58,169 nucleotides of DNA from an uncultured Myxococcales bacterium (GTDB lineage: Bacteria > Myxococcota_A > UBA9042 > DTJE01), in the NCBI GenBank assembly GCA_903936705.1, contig CAIZWN010000046.1, positions 1-58,169 on the forward strand. The letters are read 5' to 3'. The notes beneath the pieces were generated by a model. It was not told where the DNA came from, ran no database searches, and was given only the letters and a program-made list of their open reading frames with translations. The stretch's first letter is position 1. Every line of letters starts with the position of its first letter. Positions 7,857-21,356 of this stretch are shown one piece after another. Position numbers and translations under genes: made by a program.

Positions 7857-9097
7857 GTCGCCTCCGTCTTCGTCGGGATCCGGCATTCGACCCGGGTCCC
7901 CCGATCGTTCGTCCCCGGGCCTACCGCGAAGGTCCCGCCCGCCCGCTCCGCCCGCCAGGTCATCGTCCTCAGACCGAGTCCCAGGCCCGACCCGTTGTCG
8001 GGCTTCAGGCCGCACCCGTCGTCCTCGACCCGCAGCGTCAGGCCGCCCTGGTCCCGGACCAGGGTGACCTCGATCCGGCCCGCCCCCGAGTGCCGCACCG
8101 CGTTCGCCACCGCCTCCTGGGCAATCCGGTACGCCTGAAGCGCCTCGGCCGGTTCGGTGACCGGGCCGTCACCCTCGGAACGGAACGTCACCTCGGCTTC
8201 CGAGGCACCCGCCGCATGCCGGACCAGGTCGTCGAGGGCACCTGACAGCTCGCGGCCTGCCAGCGCGCCCGGGCTCAATTCCCGCGAAAGGTCGTGAATC
8301 TCGCGGATGGCATCCCCCACCGATTCGACGATCTCCTTCATCGCTCCGGGTTCGAGGTCCTTTCCGGCCTCCTGGCGGGTCTGCGCGCGCCGGGCCCGGA
8401 TCAGGATCCCGGTCAGATCCTGGCATACCCCGTCGTGCAGGTCGTGGCCGATCCGGCGCCGCTCCCGCTCTCCGACCTCGATCAGTTCACCCTCCAGCCG
8501 TCCACGGGCCGCAGCCTCGTCCTGCAACTGCACAACGGCGACCTGCTCGCGACGGACCGCGTGGACCAGGTGCTGGCTGAACCACGCTATAAGCAGGACG
8601 ATCGGCACGCCGATCCCGACGGTTCCTAACGCGTGGAACAACCACTCCCCACCGAACCAGGGTGGGGCGGCCTGCGGCAACAGCCCTGCCTCGGTCGCCC
8701 ACAGGGCTGCCACCAGGAGCGCGAAGTCGATCAGGGCCACAACCAGCCCGGTCCGCACACCCACCAGGACCAGCATCGGCAGCGGGAAGAGCAGCAGGAC
8801 CAACCGGAACTCGTGGAAGATCCCGGCCCGGTCCAGCATCGTGCCGGCCCATAGCCAGGACGACAGGAGCAGCAGGGCAGCTCGAAGGCCGATGGAGGCG
8901 CGCCGCAGCACGGCGGCCGAGATGGCGAGGGACGCCGCCGCCACGGACGCGGCCTTGTAGACGGACGGGATGGAGGCGAGCAGGACGGTGGGCAAGACCA
9001 GCAGCCCATCCATCGCCGCGATGGCCAGGGTATAGGCGTTCATCGCCTTCCGGCGCCACTGCCCGATCGGGTCCTTGTCCCTGGCCTCGTTGCCCAT
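7853..9097 (-). CDS. membrane sensor histidine kinase, HisKA_3/NarX-like
   Basis: I chose ATG 9097 because AGGGGG precedes it; a longer frame reaches 9178 without a good ribosome site. The 414-aa protein has about four to six hydrophobic segments in the first 160 residues and no obvious periplasmic ligand domain. A short coiled linker leads to the HisKA_3 box RRRIGHDLHDGVCQ (phospho-acceptor His). The HATPase_c domain has the N box around QEAVANAVRHSG and glycine boxes EDDGCGLKPDNGSGLGLGL. Kinase and regulator overlap by 4 bases, the usual two-component operon order. The signal sensed cannot be inferred beyond probably membrane- or envelope-related. Confidence 0.92.
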   Translation of the reverse strand: MGNEARDKDPIGQWRRKAMNAYTLAIAAMDGLLVLPTVLLASIPSVYKAASVAAASLAISAAVLRRASIGLRAALLLLSSWLWAGTMLDRAGIFHEFRLVLLLFPLPMLVLVGVRTGLVVALIDFALLVAALWATEAGLLPQAAPPWFGGEWLFHALGTVGIGVPIVLLIAWFSQHLVHAVRREQVAVVQLQDEAAARGRLEGELIEVGERERRRIGHDLHDGVCQDLTGILIRARRAQTRQEAGKDLEPGAMKEIVESVGDAIREIHDLSRELSPGALAGRELSGALDDLVRHAAGASEAEVTFRSEGDGPVTEPAEALQAYRIAQEAVANAVRHSGAGRIEVTLVRDQGGLTLRVEDDGCGLKPDNGSGLGLGLRTMTWRAERAGGTFAVGPGTNDRGTRVECRIPTKTEAT

Positions 9098-9186
9098 GCG
9101 TCCCCCTGCCCTGCCGCATGGTGCCACGGCCGGGCGTCCGTGCAGTAGCCGCGGCCTCGCGGACACGATTGTACGCATTCCTGCCT

Positions 9187-9202
9187 ATACCGATGACGGT
9201 AT
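9187..9202. promoter_or_regulatory. inverted repeat in divergent intergenic region
   Basis: ATACCG-ATGA-CGGTAT is a perfect 6-bp inverted repeat between the divergent kinase and giant exported protein genes. NarL-class regulators bind short inverted heptamers of this kind, so it could be an operator of the adjacent regulator. This is inference from position and family. Confidence 0.35.
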
Positions 9203-9311
9203 CCTCGCGGCTACACGGCTTTCCGGGACCGAATTATCGTTCCGTCATCATCAGAGTTCGCCTACGGGGCGATCCGAGAGAACGTTGGAAAAGTACGCAG
9301 GAGGAGACACC

Positions 9312-12300
9312 ATGAACGCAGTCAGGAACCGTTGGATCGTGATGATCGCGGCGCTCGTGCTGCCGGCTGCAGTATTCCCCTCGGTCGCGTCGGCTGACGT
9401 CCTCGACACGCTGAGTCCCTGGTGCATCGCCTCGTACTGCGAAGGCTACGCGGGCGACCCCGGGGCGACCGCCTGCGCGGACCTGGCCCAGGAGGACTGC
9501 CTGTCGCGGCAGAACTGCTGGTGGCGGGACACGACCACCCAGAACGCGCTGGCCGAGTCGGCGGCGACCGATTTCGGCGGGCAGTTGCTGCACCCATATT
9601 CGGGTTCCTTCTCGGGCAACGCCATCGACGTCTGGGTGTGGAACGGGTTCGAGGGGACCAATGTCATCCTCGTCGTCGCCGGGTCGCAGTACGTCCAGAT
9701 CGGCGACGGGGTCTCGGACGTCGAGCGGGACGAGGCACTGGCCGCCTTCCAGGCCGGGATCCCGGACTTCGACATGAAGACGGCCTACGCCTATATCTAC
9801 AACACTGCCGTGCCGGGGATCGACGGCTCCACGTGGACCTCCACGAGCACCATCCCCATCTACGTCAGCCAGTACTGGATGACCGAGCGCAATCTCAGGA
9901 ACCTCGCCGCGACCGCCCACGCGACGCGCTCGGCGCAGGTGCTCGGCGCCGGCCTGGCCTGGGGGCCCGACGGGTTTCTGGGGGACGGGACCCTATACGG
10001 CTGGGACCTGAGCGCGCCCACTTCGCCTCAGAAGCCGAACTCATTGGCGGCCGCGACGACGACGACGACGCTTCAGGTCAACGGGCTCCCGGTCATGATG
10101 ATACCGACCGGATTCGAGGCCGGCCTCACCGTGTACCTTCCGGCCCAGAGGGTCCTGATCCCGGGCTGGCCGTTCGGCACGCACTTCCCCGACATCGCGC
10201 CGCTGGACCGGGCGCCGCTCGACCCGGCCATCGTGAACTCGCACCTGAACACCTGCCTCTCCCTAAATCCGTACTACGTGGTCCCGCAGTACGGGCCACC
10301 GGTCGTCGGGAACCCCACTTCCATGGCGATGCTGTCGGCCCAGCGGGACGCAGTGACTTACGTCCATACCGAGACCCTGCGACGCATGAACCTGGGCGAG
10401 GACGTGGACACGGTCGCCGCGACGCTCGCGCTGCCGTCGACCCTGGCTGTTAGCCCCTGGAACCAGCAGGTCACGACCACCGTCGCCGGAGTGGTGCGCG
10501 GCATCTACGCCCTGCGGCTGGGCTGGTACGGCGGCGTCCCGGCGGACCTGGCGGTGAAGGGACTGACGCCGGCCGAGCAGGCGGCGCGGCTGGCGGGTGT
10601 CGGGGGCACGTCCGCCCTGCTGAAGGCCGCGAAGTCGGCCCTGGACGAAAAGACCGACGCGGGCGCCCGGTGGGCCGCGTACCTGGCCCACACAGTGATG
10701 GTGGCGGACCCGGAGGGCGACGCCCTGGCCGCGAAGTGCATCTACTGGAACGCCGTGCGCCGCCTGGCGTTCGCGACGCCCAGCGCCCGCGAGCGCAACC
10801 TGTTCCTGGTCGAGATCGGGACCCTGGGCGACCTGGCCACGACCTGCGGCGCGGACGACGACGCCGATAACACGCCGAACTGGCTCGACTGCTCGCCCCG
10901 GGACGCAGGCGTGAACCCGGGCGCGTCCGAGGTCTGCGACGGCAAGGACAACGACTGCAACGGGCTGGTGGACGACGGGATCGCGCCGGTGGGCACGGCC
11001 TGCGGCACCGGCGCCTGCGAGGCTACCGGCATCCGCACCTGCGTCGGTGGCGAGATGGTGGACTCTTGCCGGCCGGGCACGCCCGCGCCGGAAGTCTGCG
11101 ACAGCATCGACAACGACTGCGACGGACAGGTGGACGACGGGCTCACGCCGGCAACCTCGACGTGCGGTGATGGGGCCTGCGCATCGACCGGGACGCGCTC
11201 CTGCGAGAACGGCCGCTGGGCGGACACCTGCCTGCCGGTACCGCCGGACGATTGCGGCGTGTGCTACGGCGGGAACCGCGACAAGGGCTGCGACGGCATT
11301 TGCTTCAGCGGCGTGGCGTGGGACGTCTGCAACGTGTGCGGCGGCGACGGATCGTCGTGCCTGGGCTGCGACGGCGTCCCGTGGAGCGACAAGGCCTTCG
11401 ACGATTGCGACGTCTGCGCCGGCTGGAACCTCGACAAGGGCTGCGACGACGTGTGCTTCAGCGGCCGGGTGCTCGACCGGTGCGGGGTCTGCGGGGGCGA
11501 CGGGATCGACGCCACCCCGACGATCTGCGGCGAGGGACTCTGCGCGTCGACCGGGATCCGGTCGTGCGTGGGACCCATGGTCTTGCAGGACACCTGCCTG
11601 CCCCGCTGCCTTTCGCCGAACTGCGCCGTCCCGACGGCCGGCCCAGGGATGGTCGTGAACTGCCTGGGCGCGGACCACGGCGACGCGTGCAGCCTGGCTT
11701 GTGACGCCGCTTCCGGGTACGTGGGGACCCCGTCGTCCGGTACGGCGACTTGCGCCTATGGCGAGTGGTCCATCGACTTCGCGGCCGTTACCGGGTGCGT
11801 CCTCGCGGAGTGCGGGCAGCCGGCTGCCACCGGGTACGTCTTCACCTGCACCGGCACGACCTTCGGGGCGACCTGCAACGTCGCCTGCTCAGACGGGTAC
11901 CTCGGCTCGCCGGCGCCGGTCACCTGCGAGTTCGACCAGAACTGGAGCACCGTGTCCGGCTGCACGCAGCCCGAGGTCTGCGACGGGATCGACAACGACG
12001 GCAACGGGCTCGTCGACGATGGGATCGCGCCGGCAGCCACGACGTGCGGCGTCGGCGCCTGCAGGCGCACCGGGACGCTGTCGTGCATGAACGGCGCCCC
12101 GATCGACACCTGCGTACCCGGCGCACCGGCGACGATCGACACGACCTGCAACGGGATCGATGACGACTGCGACGGCCAGACCGACGAGGACTATGTCCCG
12201 TCGAAGTGCGGCGTCGGCGCATGCGCGTCCACCAACCGCTGCGTAGCCGGAGTCGTGCAGGCGTGCGTGCCCGGGACCCCGTCCGCCGAGACCCTGGACG

Positions 12301-12839
12301 GTCTCGACAACGACTGTGACGGCATCGTCGACGAAGGCATGGCGTGCGCGGCGAACAGCCAGTGCGCGACCGGGTTCTGCGTGGACGGCGTGTGCTGCAC
12401 GTCGGCCTGCGGCGGCGGGCTGGCCGGGGACTGCATGGCCTGCAGCGTGGGGGCCGGGGCGGCTCTCGACGGCACCTGCGGCCCCGCGGCCAAGGGGACA
12501 ACCTGCCGGGCCGGGGCGGGCGCGTGCGACATCGCCGAGACCTGCGATGGGGTCTCGACGGCCTGTTCCGCCAACGCGTTCAAGCCTGCTTCGACGGTCT
12601 GCCGCGTCGCCGCGGGAGCGTGTGACAAGTCCGAGACCTGCACCGGGAGCTCGGCCGCCTGTCCCGCGGACGTCCTGAAGCCTGCCGGCACCGTGTGTCG
12701 GGCCGCTGGAGGGTTCTGCGACATCACCGAGTCGTGCACCGGGGCGACCACCTCCTGCCCGGCCGACACCTTCGTTCGGAACGGCACGCTCTGCGGCATC
12801 GGGAAGACCTGCCAGAACGGCGCTTGCAAGAAGCGCTGA
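9312..12839 (+). CDS. giant exported Cys-rich protein with degenerate alkylsulfatase-like domain
   Basis: ATG 9312 follows AGGAGGAGACACC. The 1175-aa product has a signal peptide (1-28). Residues about 90-515 match the alkylsulfatase (SdsA1/BDS1-like) metallo-beta-lactamase fold: VMMIPTGFEAGLTVYLP, QRDAVTYVHTETLRRMN, GWYGGVPADL and TPSARERNLFLVEIG. However, the zinc-ligand segment THSHxDH appears as YNTAVPGIDG, and the later His pair reads VVPQYGPP, so hydrolase activity is unlikely. From about residue 540 there are MopE-type metal-binding motifs ([30 protein letters not shown]), CGVCGGDG repeats, two CCP/EGF-like parts and disintegrin-like GTVCRAAGG repeats. The C-terminal half is homologous to the protein at 15259. 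A surface or secreted binding protein is likely. Confidence 0.8.
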   Translation: MNAVRNRWIVMIAALVLPAAVFPSVASADVLDTLSPWCIASYCEGYAGDPGATACADLAQEDCLSRQNCWWRDTTTQNALAESAATDFGGQLLHPYSGSFSGNAIDVWVWNGFEGTNVILVVAGSQYVQIGDGVSDVERDEALAAFQAGIPDFDMKTAYAYIYNTAVPGIDGSTWTSTSTIPIYVSQYWMTERNLRNLAATAHATRSAQVLGAGLAWGPDGFLGDGTLYGWDLSAPTSPQKPNSLAAATTTTTLQVNGLPVMMIPTGFEAGLTVYLPAQRVLIPGWPFGTHFPDIAPLDRAPLDPAIVNSHLNTCLSLNPYYVVPQYGPPVVGNPTSMAMLSAQRDAVTYVHTETLRRMNLGEDVDTVAATLALPSTLAVSPWNQQVTTTVAGVVRGIYALRLGWYGGVPADLAVKGLTPAEQAARLAGVGGTSALLKAAKSALDEKTDAGARWAAYLAHTVMVADPEGDALAAKCIYWNAVRRLAFATPSARERNLFLVEIGTLGDLATTCGADDDADNTPNWLDCSPRDAGVNPGASEVCDGKDNDCNGLVDDGIAPVGTACGTGACEATGIRTCVGGEMVDSCRPGTPAPEVCDSIDNDCDGQVDDGLTPATSTCGDGACASTGTRSCENGRWADTCLPVPPDDCGVCYGGNRDKGCDGICFSGVAWDVCNVCGGDGSSCLGCDGVPWSDKAFDDCDVCAGWNLDKGCDDVCFSGRVLDRCGVCGGDGIDATPTICGEGLCASTGIRSCVGPMVLQDTCLPRCLSPNCAVPTAGPGMVVNCLGADHGDACSLACDAASGYVGTPSSGTATCAYGEWSIDFAAVTGCVLAECGQPAATGYVFTCTGTTFGATCNVACSDGYLGSPAPVTCEFDQNWSTVSGCTQPEVCDGIDNDGNGLVDDGIAPAATTCGVGACRRTGTLSCMNGAPIDTCVPGAPATIDTTCNGIDDDCDGQTDEDYVPSKCGVGACASTNRCVAGVVQACVPGTPSAETLDGLDNDCDGIVDEGMACAANSQCATGFCVDGVCCTSACGGGLAGDCMACSVGAGAALDGTCGPAAKGTTCRAGAGACDIAETCDGVSTACSANAFKPASTVCRVAAGACDKSETCTGSSAACPADVLKPAGTVCRAAGGFCDITESCTGATTSCPADTFVRNGTLCGIGKTCQNGACKKR

Positions 12840-12840
12840 T

Positions 12841-12855
12841 AGCCCCCGGGGGGCT
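12841..12855. terminator. weak terminator-like hairpin
   Basis: AGCCCC-CGG-GGGGCT directly follows the stop codon of the giant protein gene. There is no U-run, so intrinsic termination is doubtful. The stretch 12856-13224 has the dispersed repeat copy and no gene. Confidence 0.35.
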
Positions 12856-12949
12856 GACGCCCCCGATTGCCCGCCAGATGGGTCCCTCCCTGCAATCAGC
12901 GACCTTGTTTTCCAGGCCGTATGGAGTTCGTCCTGACGTCGGCTTGGAG

Positions 12950-13043
12950 CCACGCGTCGTAACAGACGATCACGCCTCGTGGTGTATCATTCCGGGCCTG
13001 GTGCTGTCCCTGGGGCGCCCACGATTTCCCGGGGGGAGAAATA
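12950..13043. repeat. dispersed repeat, copy of 1228-1298
   Basis: CACGCGTCGT, a GTCCCTGG-GCGCCCA core and a G-run followed by GAGAAA are shared with 1228-1298. It lies between the giant protein gene and the 3' end of the group II intron. Confidence 0.4.
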
Positions 13044-13267
13044 GGCCCCTAGCCCGTCGAACGTCACGCGACTTTCTGGTGGAAGACCTCGACCTCGCGC
13101 TCGAGCCGCGGCCCGCACGCCGTCGTCCGGGTCGATCCCGCTGTCGGCCAGCCCCACCCGCACCACTCCTAGCGCCCACGCGAGTAGCCGACTTCGGATC
13201 GGGGGAATCGTCAACCGTCACCGAATGGCCGGGTGGCCCCGGGCGGTTTCCCACCCGGGGCTCCCAC

Positions 13268-13301
13268 AGATCCGGACGTGCCCAATTCGGGCATCCGGCT
13301 C
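13268..13301 (-). ncRNA. group II intron domain V
   Basis: On the minus strand the sequence starts GAGCCGGATGCCCGAA and folds back with TTGGGCACGTCCGG. This is the conserved catalytic hairpin, with a GAAUU-type tip. A second hairpin with GCCCCGGG arms (domain VI) follows immediately downstream at about 13230-13262. Confidence 0.85.
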
Positions 13302-13307
13302 CTTGGT

Positions 13308-14642
13308 TCATGGGCTCGCTGCGCGAAAGATGGAATGGACGACGCGGGACGGTGGCAACGGATAGCGATGAAGAAGCTGCCAGAATTTCTCCCACGGCAT
13401 GTTACCCCGCCAGGAGCGCCGGTTCAGCCACTTCCGCCACAACCGTTCCACGTTATACCGCAGTCGTTTCAGGGCCTCCCCGTTTCCGGTGATACCGAAG
13501 TACGAATAGTGCCCTGCCAGGGCCCTTGACAGCCGCTCGTGTTGCCAGCCCACAGGTTCGTGCCTCACCTTTCGGAGCCACTGGTTGGTTCGCTTCAGGA
13601 TGCGGCTGAATCGGGTCGCCGCCGTCTTCCGCTTCACCATCCAGTTCCCCTTCATCGACCGGCCCCAGTAGTGGGTGAAACCAAGGAAATCGAATGTCCC
13701 TGGTCGTCCGTCATCCCGGTCACGCCCGTTCCGGTCAGGTGCCTGGAATTCCAGCATCCGGGTTTTCTCCGGATGCAGTTCCAGCCCGTACCGGGCGAAG
13801 CGCCTCGGCAGCACCTCCATCACACGTTCTGCGTCCTGCCTGTGCTCGAATCCCATGATGAGGTCGTCGGCGTACCGCACCAGAAACGCCTTACCGCGCA
13901 TCTGGGGCAGCACCCCACCGACCCACCATCGGTCCAGCACGTGATGCAGGTACACGTTCGCGAGTAATGGCGATATCACCCCGCCCTGCGGTGTGCCCGC
14001 CGCCGGAAACGACAGTTCACCGTTCTCCAGTACGCCAGCGTTCAGCCACTTGCCGATTAGCCGAGTCACGACTCCGTCGCGCACCCGCTGGCTCAGGATT
14101 TTACGGACATGGCGGTGGTCCAAAGTATCGAAATACTTTCGGATATCCACCTCAATCACAAAGCAGCCCCGCATCCGGCTTGTGCTCTGCCAGATGGCCT
14201 CCAGCGCCTGGTGGGCCGAACGCCCTGGACGGAAACCGTACGAGAAGTCCAGAAAGCCCTGCTCGTAGACCGCCTCCAGCAGCATCGCCACCGCTCGTTG
14301 AAGAACCTTGTCCTCGAAGGTCGGTATCCCTATTGGTCGGGTCTCGCTCCCATCTCCTTTCGGTATCCGCACCCTCCGGACCGGAGGCGCACGGTACGTC
14401 CCGGACTTCGCCCGGTCGAGCAGCGACTGAAGGTTCTCCTCCAGCTTCTCCGCATACCCGGCCGCGTTCTGCCCGTCCACGCCCGTCGCCCCGTCCTTCC
14501 TCGTACGCCGGTAAGCCTCCTTCAGAAACTCCAGGTCGATGTGGTGCGCAAGCGTCGTGAAGGCCATGCCCGGCGCTTCCTTCGCCAGCACCGCTACCCG
14601 TTGCAGTCGCGTTGACACGATATCCGACCTCGGTGTGCCCAT
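13308..14642 (-). CDS. ltrA: group II intron reverse transcriptase/maturase
   Basis: ATG 14642 ([10 protein letters not shown]) is preceded by GGGGG; a longer frame up to 14843 is intron RNA rather than protein. The 444-aa product contains the reverse transcriptase blocks: [48 protein letters not shown] and the catalytic [11 protein letters not shown], followed by a maturase (GIIM/X) domain with [10 protein letters not shown] and [15 protein letters not shown]. No HNH endonuclease domain follows, which fits endonuclease-less lineages. It would help splice the intron and copy it at new sites. It appears intact. Confidence 0.93.
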   Translation of the reverse strand: MGTPRSDIVSTRLQRVAVLAKEAPGMAFTTLAHHIDLEFLKEAYRRTRKDGATGVDGQNAAGYAEKLEENLQSLLDRAKSGTYRAPPVRRVRIPKGDGSETRPIGIPTFEDKVLQRAVAMLLEAVYEQGFLDFSYGFRPGRSAHQALEAIWQSTSRMRGCFVIEVDIRKYFDTLDHRHVRKILSQRVRDGVVTRLIGKWLNAGVLENGELSFPAAGTPQGGVISPLLANVYLHHVLDRWWVGGVLPQMRGKAFLVRYADDLIMGFEHRQDAERVMEVLPRRFARYGLELHPEKTRMLEFQAPDRNGRDRDDGRPGTFDFLGFTHYWGRSMKGNWMVKRKTAATRFSRILKRTNQWLRKVRHEPVGWQHERLSRALAGHYSYFGITGNGEALKRLRYNVERLWRKWLNRRSWRGNMPWEKFWQLLHRYPLPPSRVVHSIFRAASP

Positions 14643-15258
14643 CGTGTTTCCCCCCAACGGCTCCTTGAACCAGTGCCCCCTTCCCTCCACCGGGTCCCGC
14701 ATGGGGCGGTTCCCCGGCTTCGTCGGTACTACGAAGCACTCCGACTCCCTGACGCCCATCCCTTCGGCTTCGTTTCCTTCGCCTTCCGGTACCGCCTTTC
14801 GGCGGAAGCGGCAGGGTCTCCCAGGTTCCTGGGGAACCCCCATGTGCTCGTGCCCTGTTCTACGACCCCGGAGGGATCATCCAGCCTGGCCGCCTCGGCT
14901 TGGATGATGCTGCCTTCCGCCTGCCTAAAGACGTCGGCTCCCTCAACGATTGATATTTCGGGGTTCAATAGCACGGCCCGTTCACTCGCTGTCTACGCTT
15001 CGCAGGACGGGTCTCCCCGCCACCACGCAAGACTCGCTTCCGGTTGCTGGCCAGCTTTGCCGGGCGGGGTTGGCTACCCGCTGGGTTCCACAACAAGGTT
15101 TCAAGGTGGCCATCGAGCCATCCTTCCTCCCTGTCCAGGCTTTGCCTGGCGCAATAGGCACTTTCGCCTACAGAAATCGCGGGTGGTTCCACCCCTTCCC
15201 TTGGTGCCCGTTCCGTGAGACGCTTCGCATATATTTCCCAATGGAAAGGGGGCATCCT

Positions 15259-19794
<4,536 letters not shown>

Positions 19795-19837
19795 GTCCCC
19801 CGGGAAGCGGGACGCCCCCGTCCTCGTGAAGGTGGAC

Positions 19838-20074
19838 CTACCAGCGCATCATCGGCAGCGGATGGAGCGGATCCCGAAGGAACTGCCGGGCCGTCTGGAC
19901 CAACAATCGGCGATGGAACCCGGCCTTCGGAAACGCCTTCCGGACCGCCCTTACCTGCGACGCGGGCAGCCCGAACCGGACCAGCCCCAGCGACACGTCG
20001 ACCAGGTCGGCCCGGCGGAACGTCTTCACCGCCCGCTCGAACGGCCCCCGGAAGCGCCCGACCAAGCCGACCAC
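19838..20074 (-). pseudogene. possible gene fragment, unknown
   Basis: A short open stretch ends in LLVQTARQFLRDPLHPLP and a stop; just upstream of 20074 the frame is closed. Amino-acid composition looks protein-like and unlike the overlapping frames, but there is no start signal and no family I recognise. The whole interval 19795-20853 appears to be decayed coding DNA with no intact gene. Confidence 0.3.
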
Positions 20075-20362
20075 GGAACGAGCGCGTCAGCGCACATCAT
20101 CGGGGCCCCGCGAACGTACTCGAACTACATGTCCTCGCTGGAAACCAGAGGGCCTGACGGACCTTCCGCCTCAACCATCGAACCGCAGCGGTTATCCGGC
20201 CACCCCGGCCAGACTTCTCCTGCACGTACCTTCACGGCATCACCTGGCAGGACGTTCGCAACCAGCCCTCATTTTTGCCGACGTCTGGCCCGAAATTGCA
20301 CGGCTCCTGAGCCTGGCCAAATTCGTGGCGGCCCACCAGGCATCGTTCGATCGAGACGTCCT

Positions 20363-20640
20363 TCATGCCTCGTGCCAAGCATGCGGCATCGCCAGCCCGA
20401 CCATTCCATTTGCCGGCACGGTTGCATTGGCGAGACGAATCACGTTTGCGTACCAGTCGAGCCATCCATTCCCATCGCTGGGGTCGTTCTTCTGACGGAT
20501 CAGGTCGACGCTAACCAACCAGACCGCCGGAGCGCCCGGGACCGGCCCGAAATAGTCCGCCTCAAGCTTCCTCGGAGGCCTTCCCTTGAAATACCTGTCC
20601 ACGTAGTTCTCGGGATATAGGGCCGCGTGGGTCTTCCCTA
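20363..20640 (-). pseudogene. possible gene fragment, unknown
   Basis: The frame reads HAALYPENYVDRYFKGRP, then FGPVPGAPAVWLVSVDLI, ending MVGLAMPHAWHEA and a stop. The composition is convincingly protein-like, but no start or ribosome site is present and the upstream side runs into an IS91-like remnant in another frame. It is probably a 3' remnant of a larger gene. No function is assigned. Confidence 0.4.
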
Positions 20641-20718
20641 GCCTGGGAACCTCTGCACGAACGTGACGGACCCGGTCTGCCCATCGTGCAGGCCGAGGCT
20701 TCGTCCGCGGGCGATTTC
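20641..20718 (-). pseudogene. IS91-family transposase remnant
   Basis: Minus-strand translation gives EIARGRSLGLHDGQTGSV followed by TFVQRF. This resembles the IS91/IS801 Y2 transposase segment (GAVTFVQRFGSALN) that precedes the HFH motif. Only about 26 codons remain before a stop. It indicates past rolling-circle transposon activity in the decayed interval. Confidence 0.5.
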
Positions 20719-20853
20719 CCCCGCCGTAAACGGGCGCTTCTGAAGATCATGGGAATAGTCATTGATTCCCGACGTGCGTTTTGTATAGAGTCCGCCAGAC
20801 CCGCAAGCGGCCGCGAGGGACTTTTCCTCGCTTACGGGGGGCGGAGGGGATCG

Positions 20854-21297
20854 ATGGCGAAGCTCGGCATGTTCATCACGACGGCTTCCTTTCTGTGTCT
20901 GGCGCTCACGGCCTGCGCAGGCGGCGGAAAGGCCGCTCTCGACGCGGGCGGCGATATGATGTCCGACGGCGATGCGGCGCACGGCGACCAGCAGGAATGG
21001 GACGCGGCCGACATCAGCGCGCTTGACAGCGGCACGCTTGACAGCGACGCCGCGGACACACCTGATGACGGCACGCCGGACGGAAACGTCGTCGACGGCG
21101 ATGCGTCGGACGGAAGCACAGAGCAGGCACAGGGTGTCGGACCGCAATTCACGGGCTTCAGCGCCGCGGGCGGACTGATGGTGTCGGAGTCCCTTCGACT
21201 GCGCTTCTCGCTCGCTCCTTACCGGCTGACGCCGGGGACGGTTTCGAGCAACGGCGCGTTCCGTCTGGTCTGGACGATCTCACCCGTGGTGGAATGA
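20854..21297 (+). CDS. small acidic lipoprotein, unknown
   Basis: ATG 20854 is preceded by GGAGGGG. The 147-aa product has a leader with lipobox LTAC (Cys21), then an Asp/Gly/Ala-rich acidic spacer to about residue 95 (repeated SDGDA and DSGTLDSD-like units) and a 45-residue C-terminal beta-like tail (MVSESLRLRFSLAPY). It lies 60 bases upstream of the collagen-like protein gene on the same strand and is probably cotranscribed. It may be a surface anchor or partner of that protein. No family is recognised. Confidence 0.65.
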   Translation: MAKLGMFITTASFLCLALTACAGGGKAALDAGGDMMSDGDAAHGDQQEWDAADISALDSGTLDSDAADTPDDGTPDGNVVDGDASDGSTEQAQGVGPQFTGFSAAGGLMVSESLRLRFSLAPYRLTPGTVSSNGAFRLVWTISPVVE

Positions 21298-21356
21298 GAA
21301 TGACAGCTGAAAGCACCGGGAGACATGCACCCGGGAGTTTTGACAAGGAGGATGCC

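Larger units (their letters stand above)
13225..15161 (-). mobile_element. group II intron (retroelement)
   Basis: A roughly 1.9-kb retroelement on the minus strand: a structured 5' region (about 14650-15161) typical of domain I-III RNA, a reverse transcriptase/maturase gene in domain IV, then a domain V hairpin (13268-13301) and a GC-rich domain VI hairpin ending near 13225. The 5' boundary is placed where GTGCC starts at 15161 (consensus GUGYG), so it is only approximate. It sits between the two paralogous giant protein genes and opposes both. Its 5' end lies about 100 bp upstream of the ubiquitin-domain gene, so it may have displaced that gene's original promoter. Confidence 0.82.
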
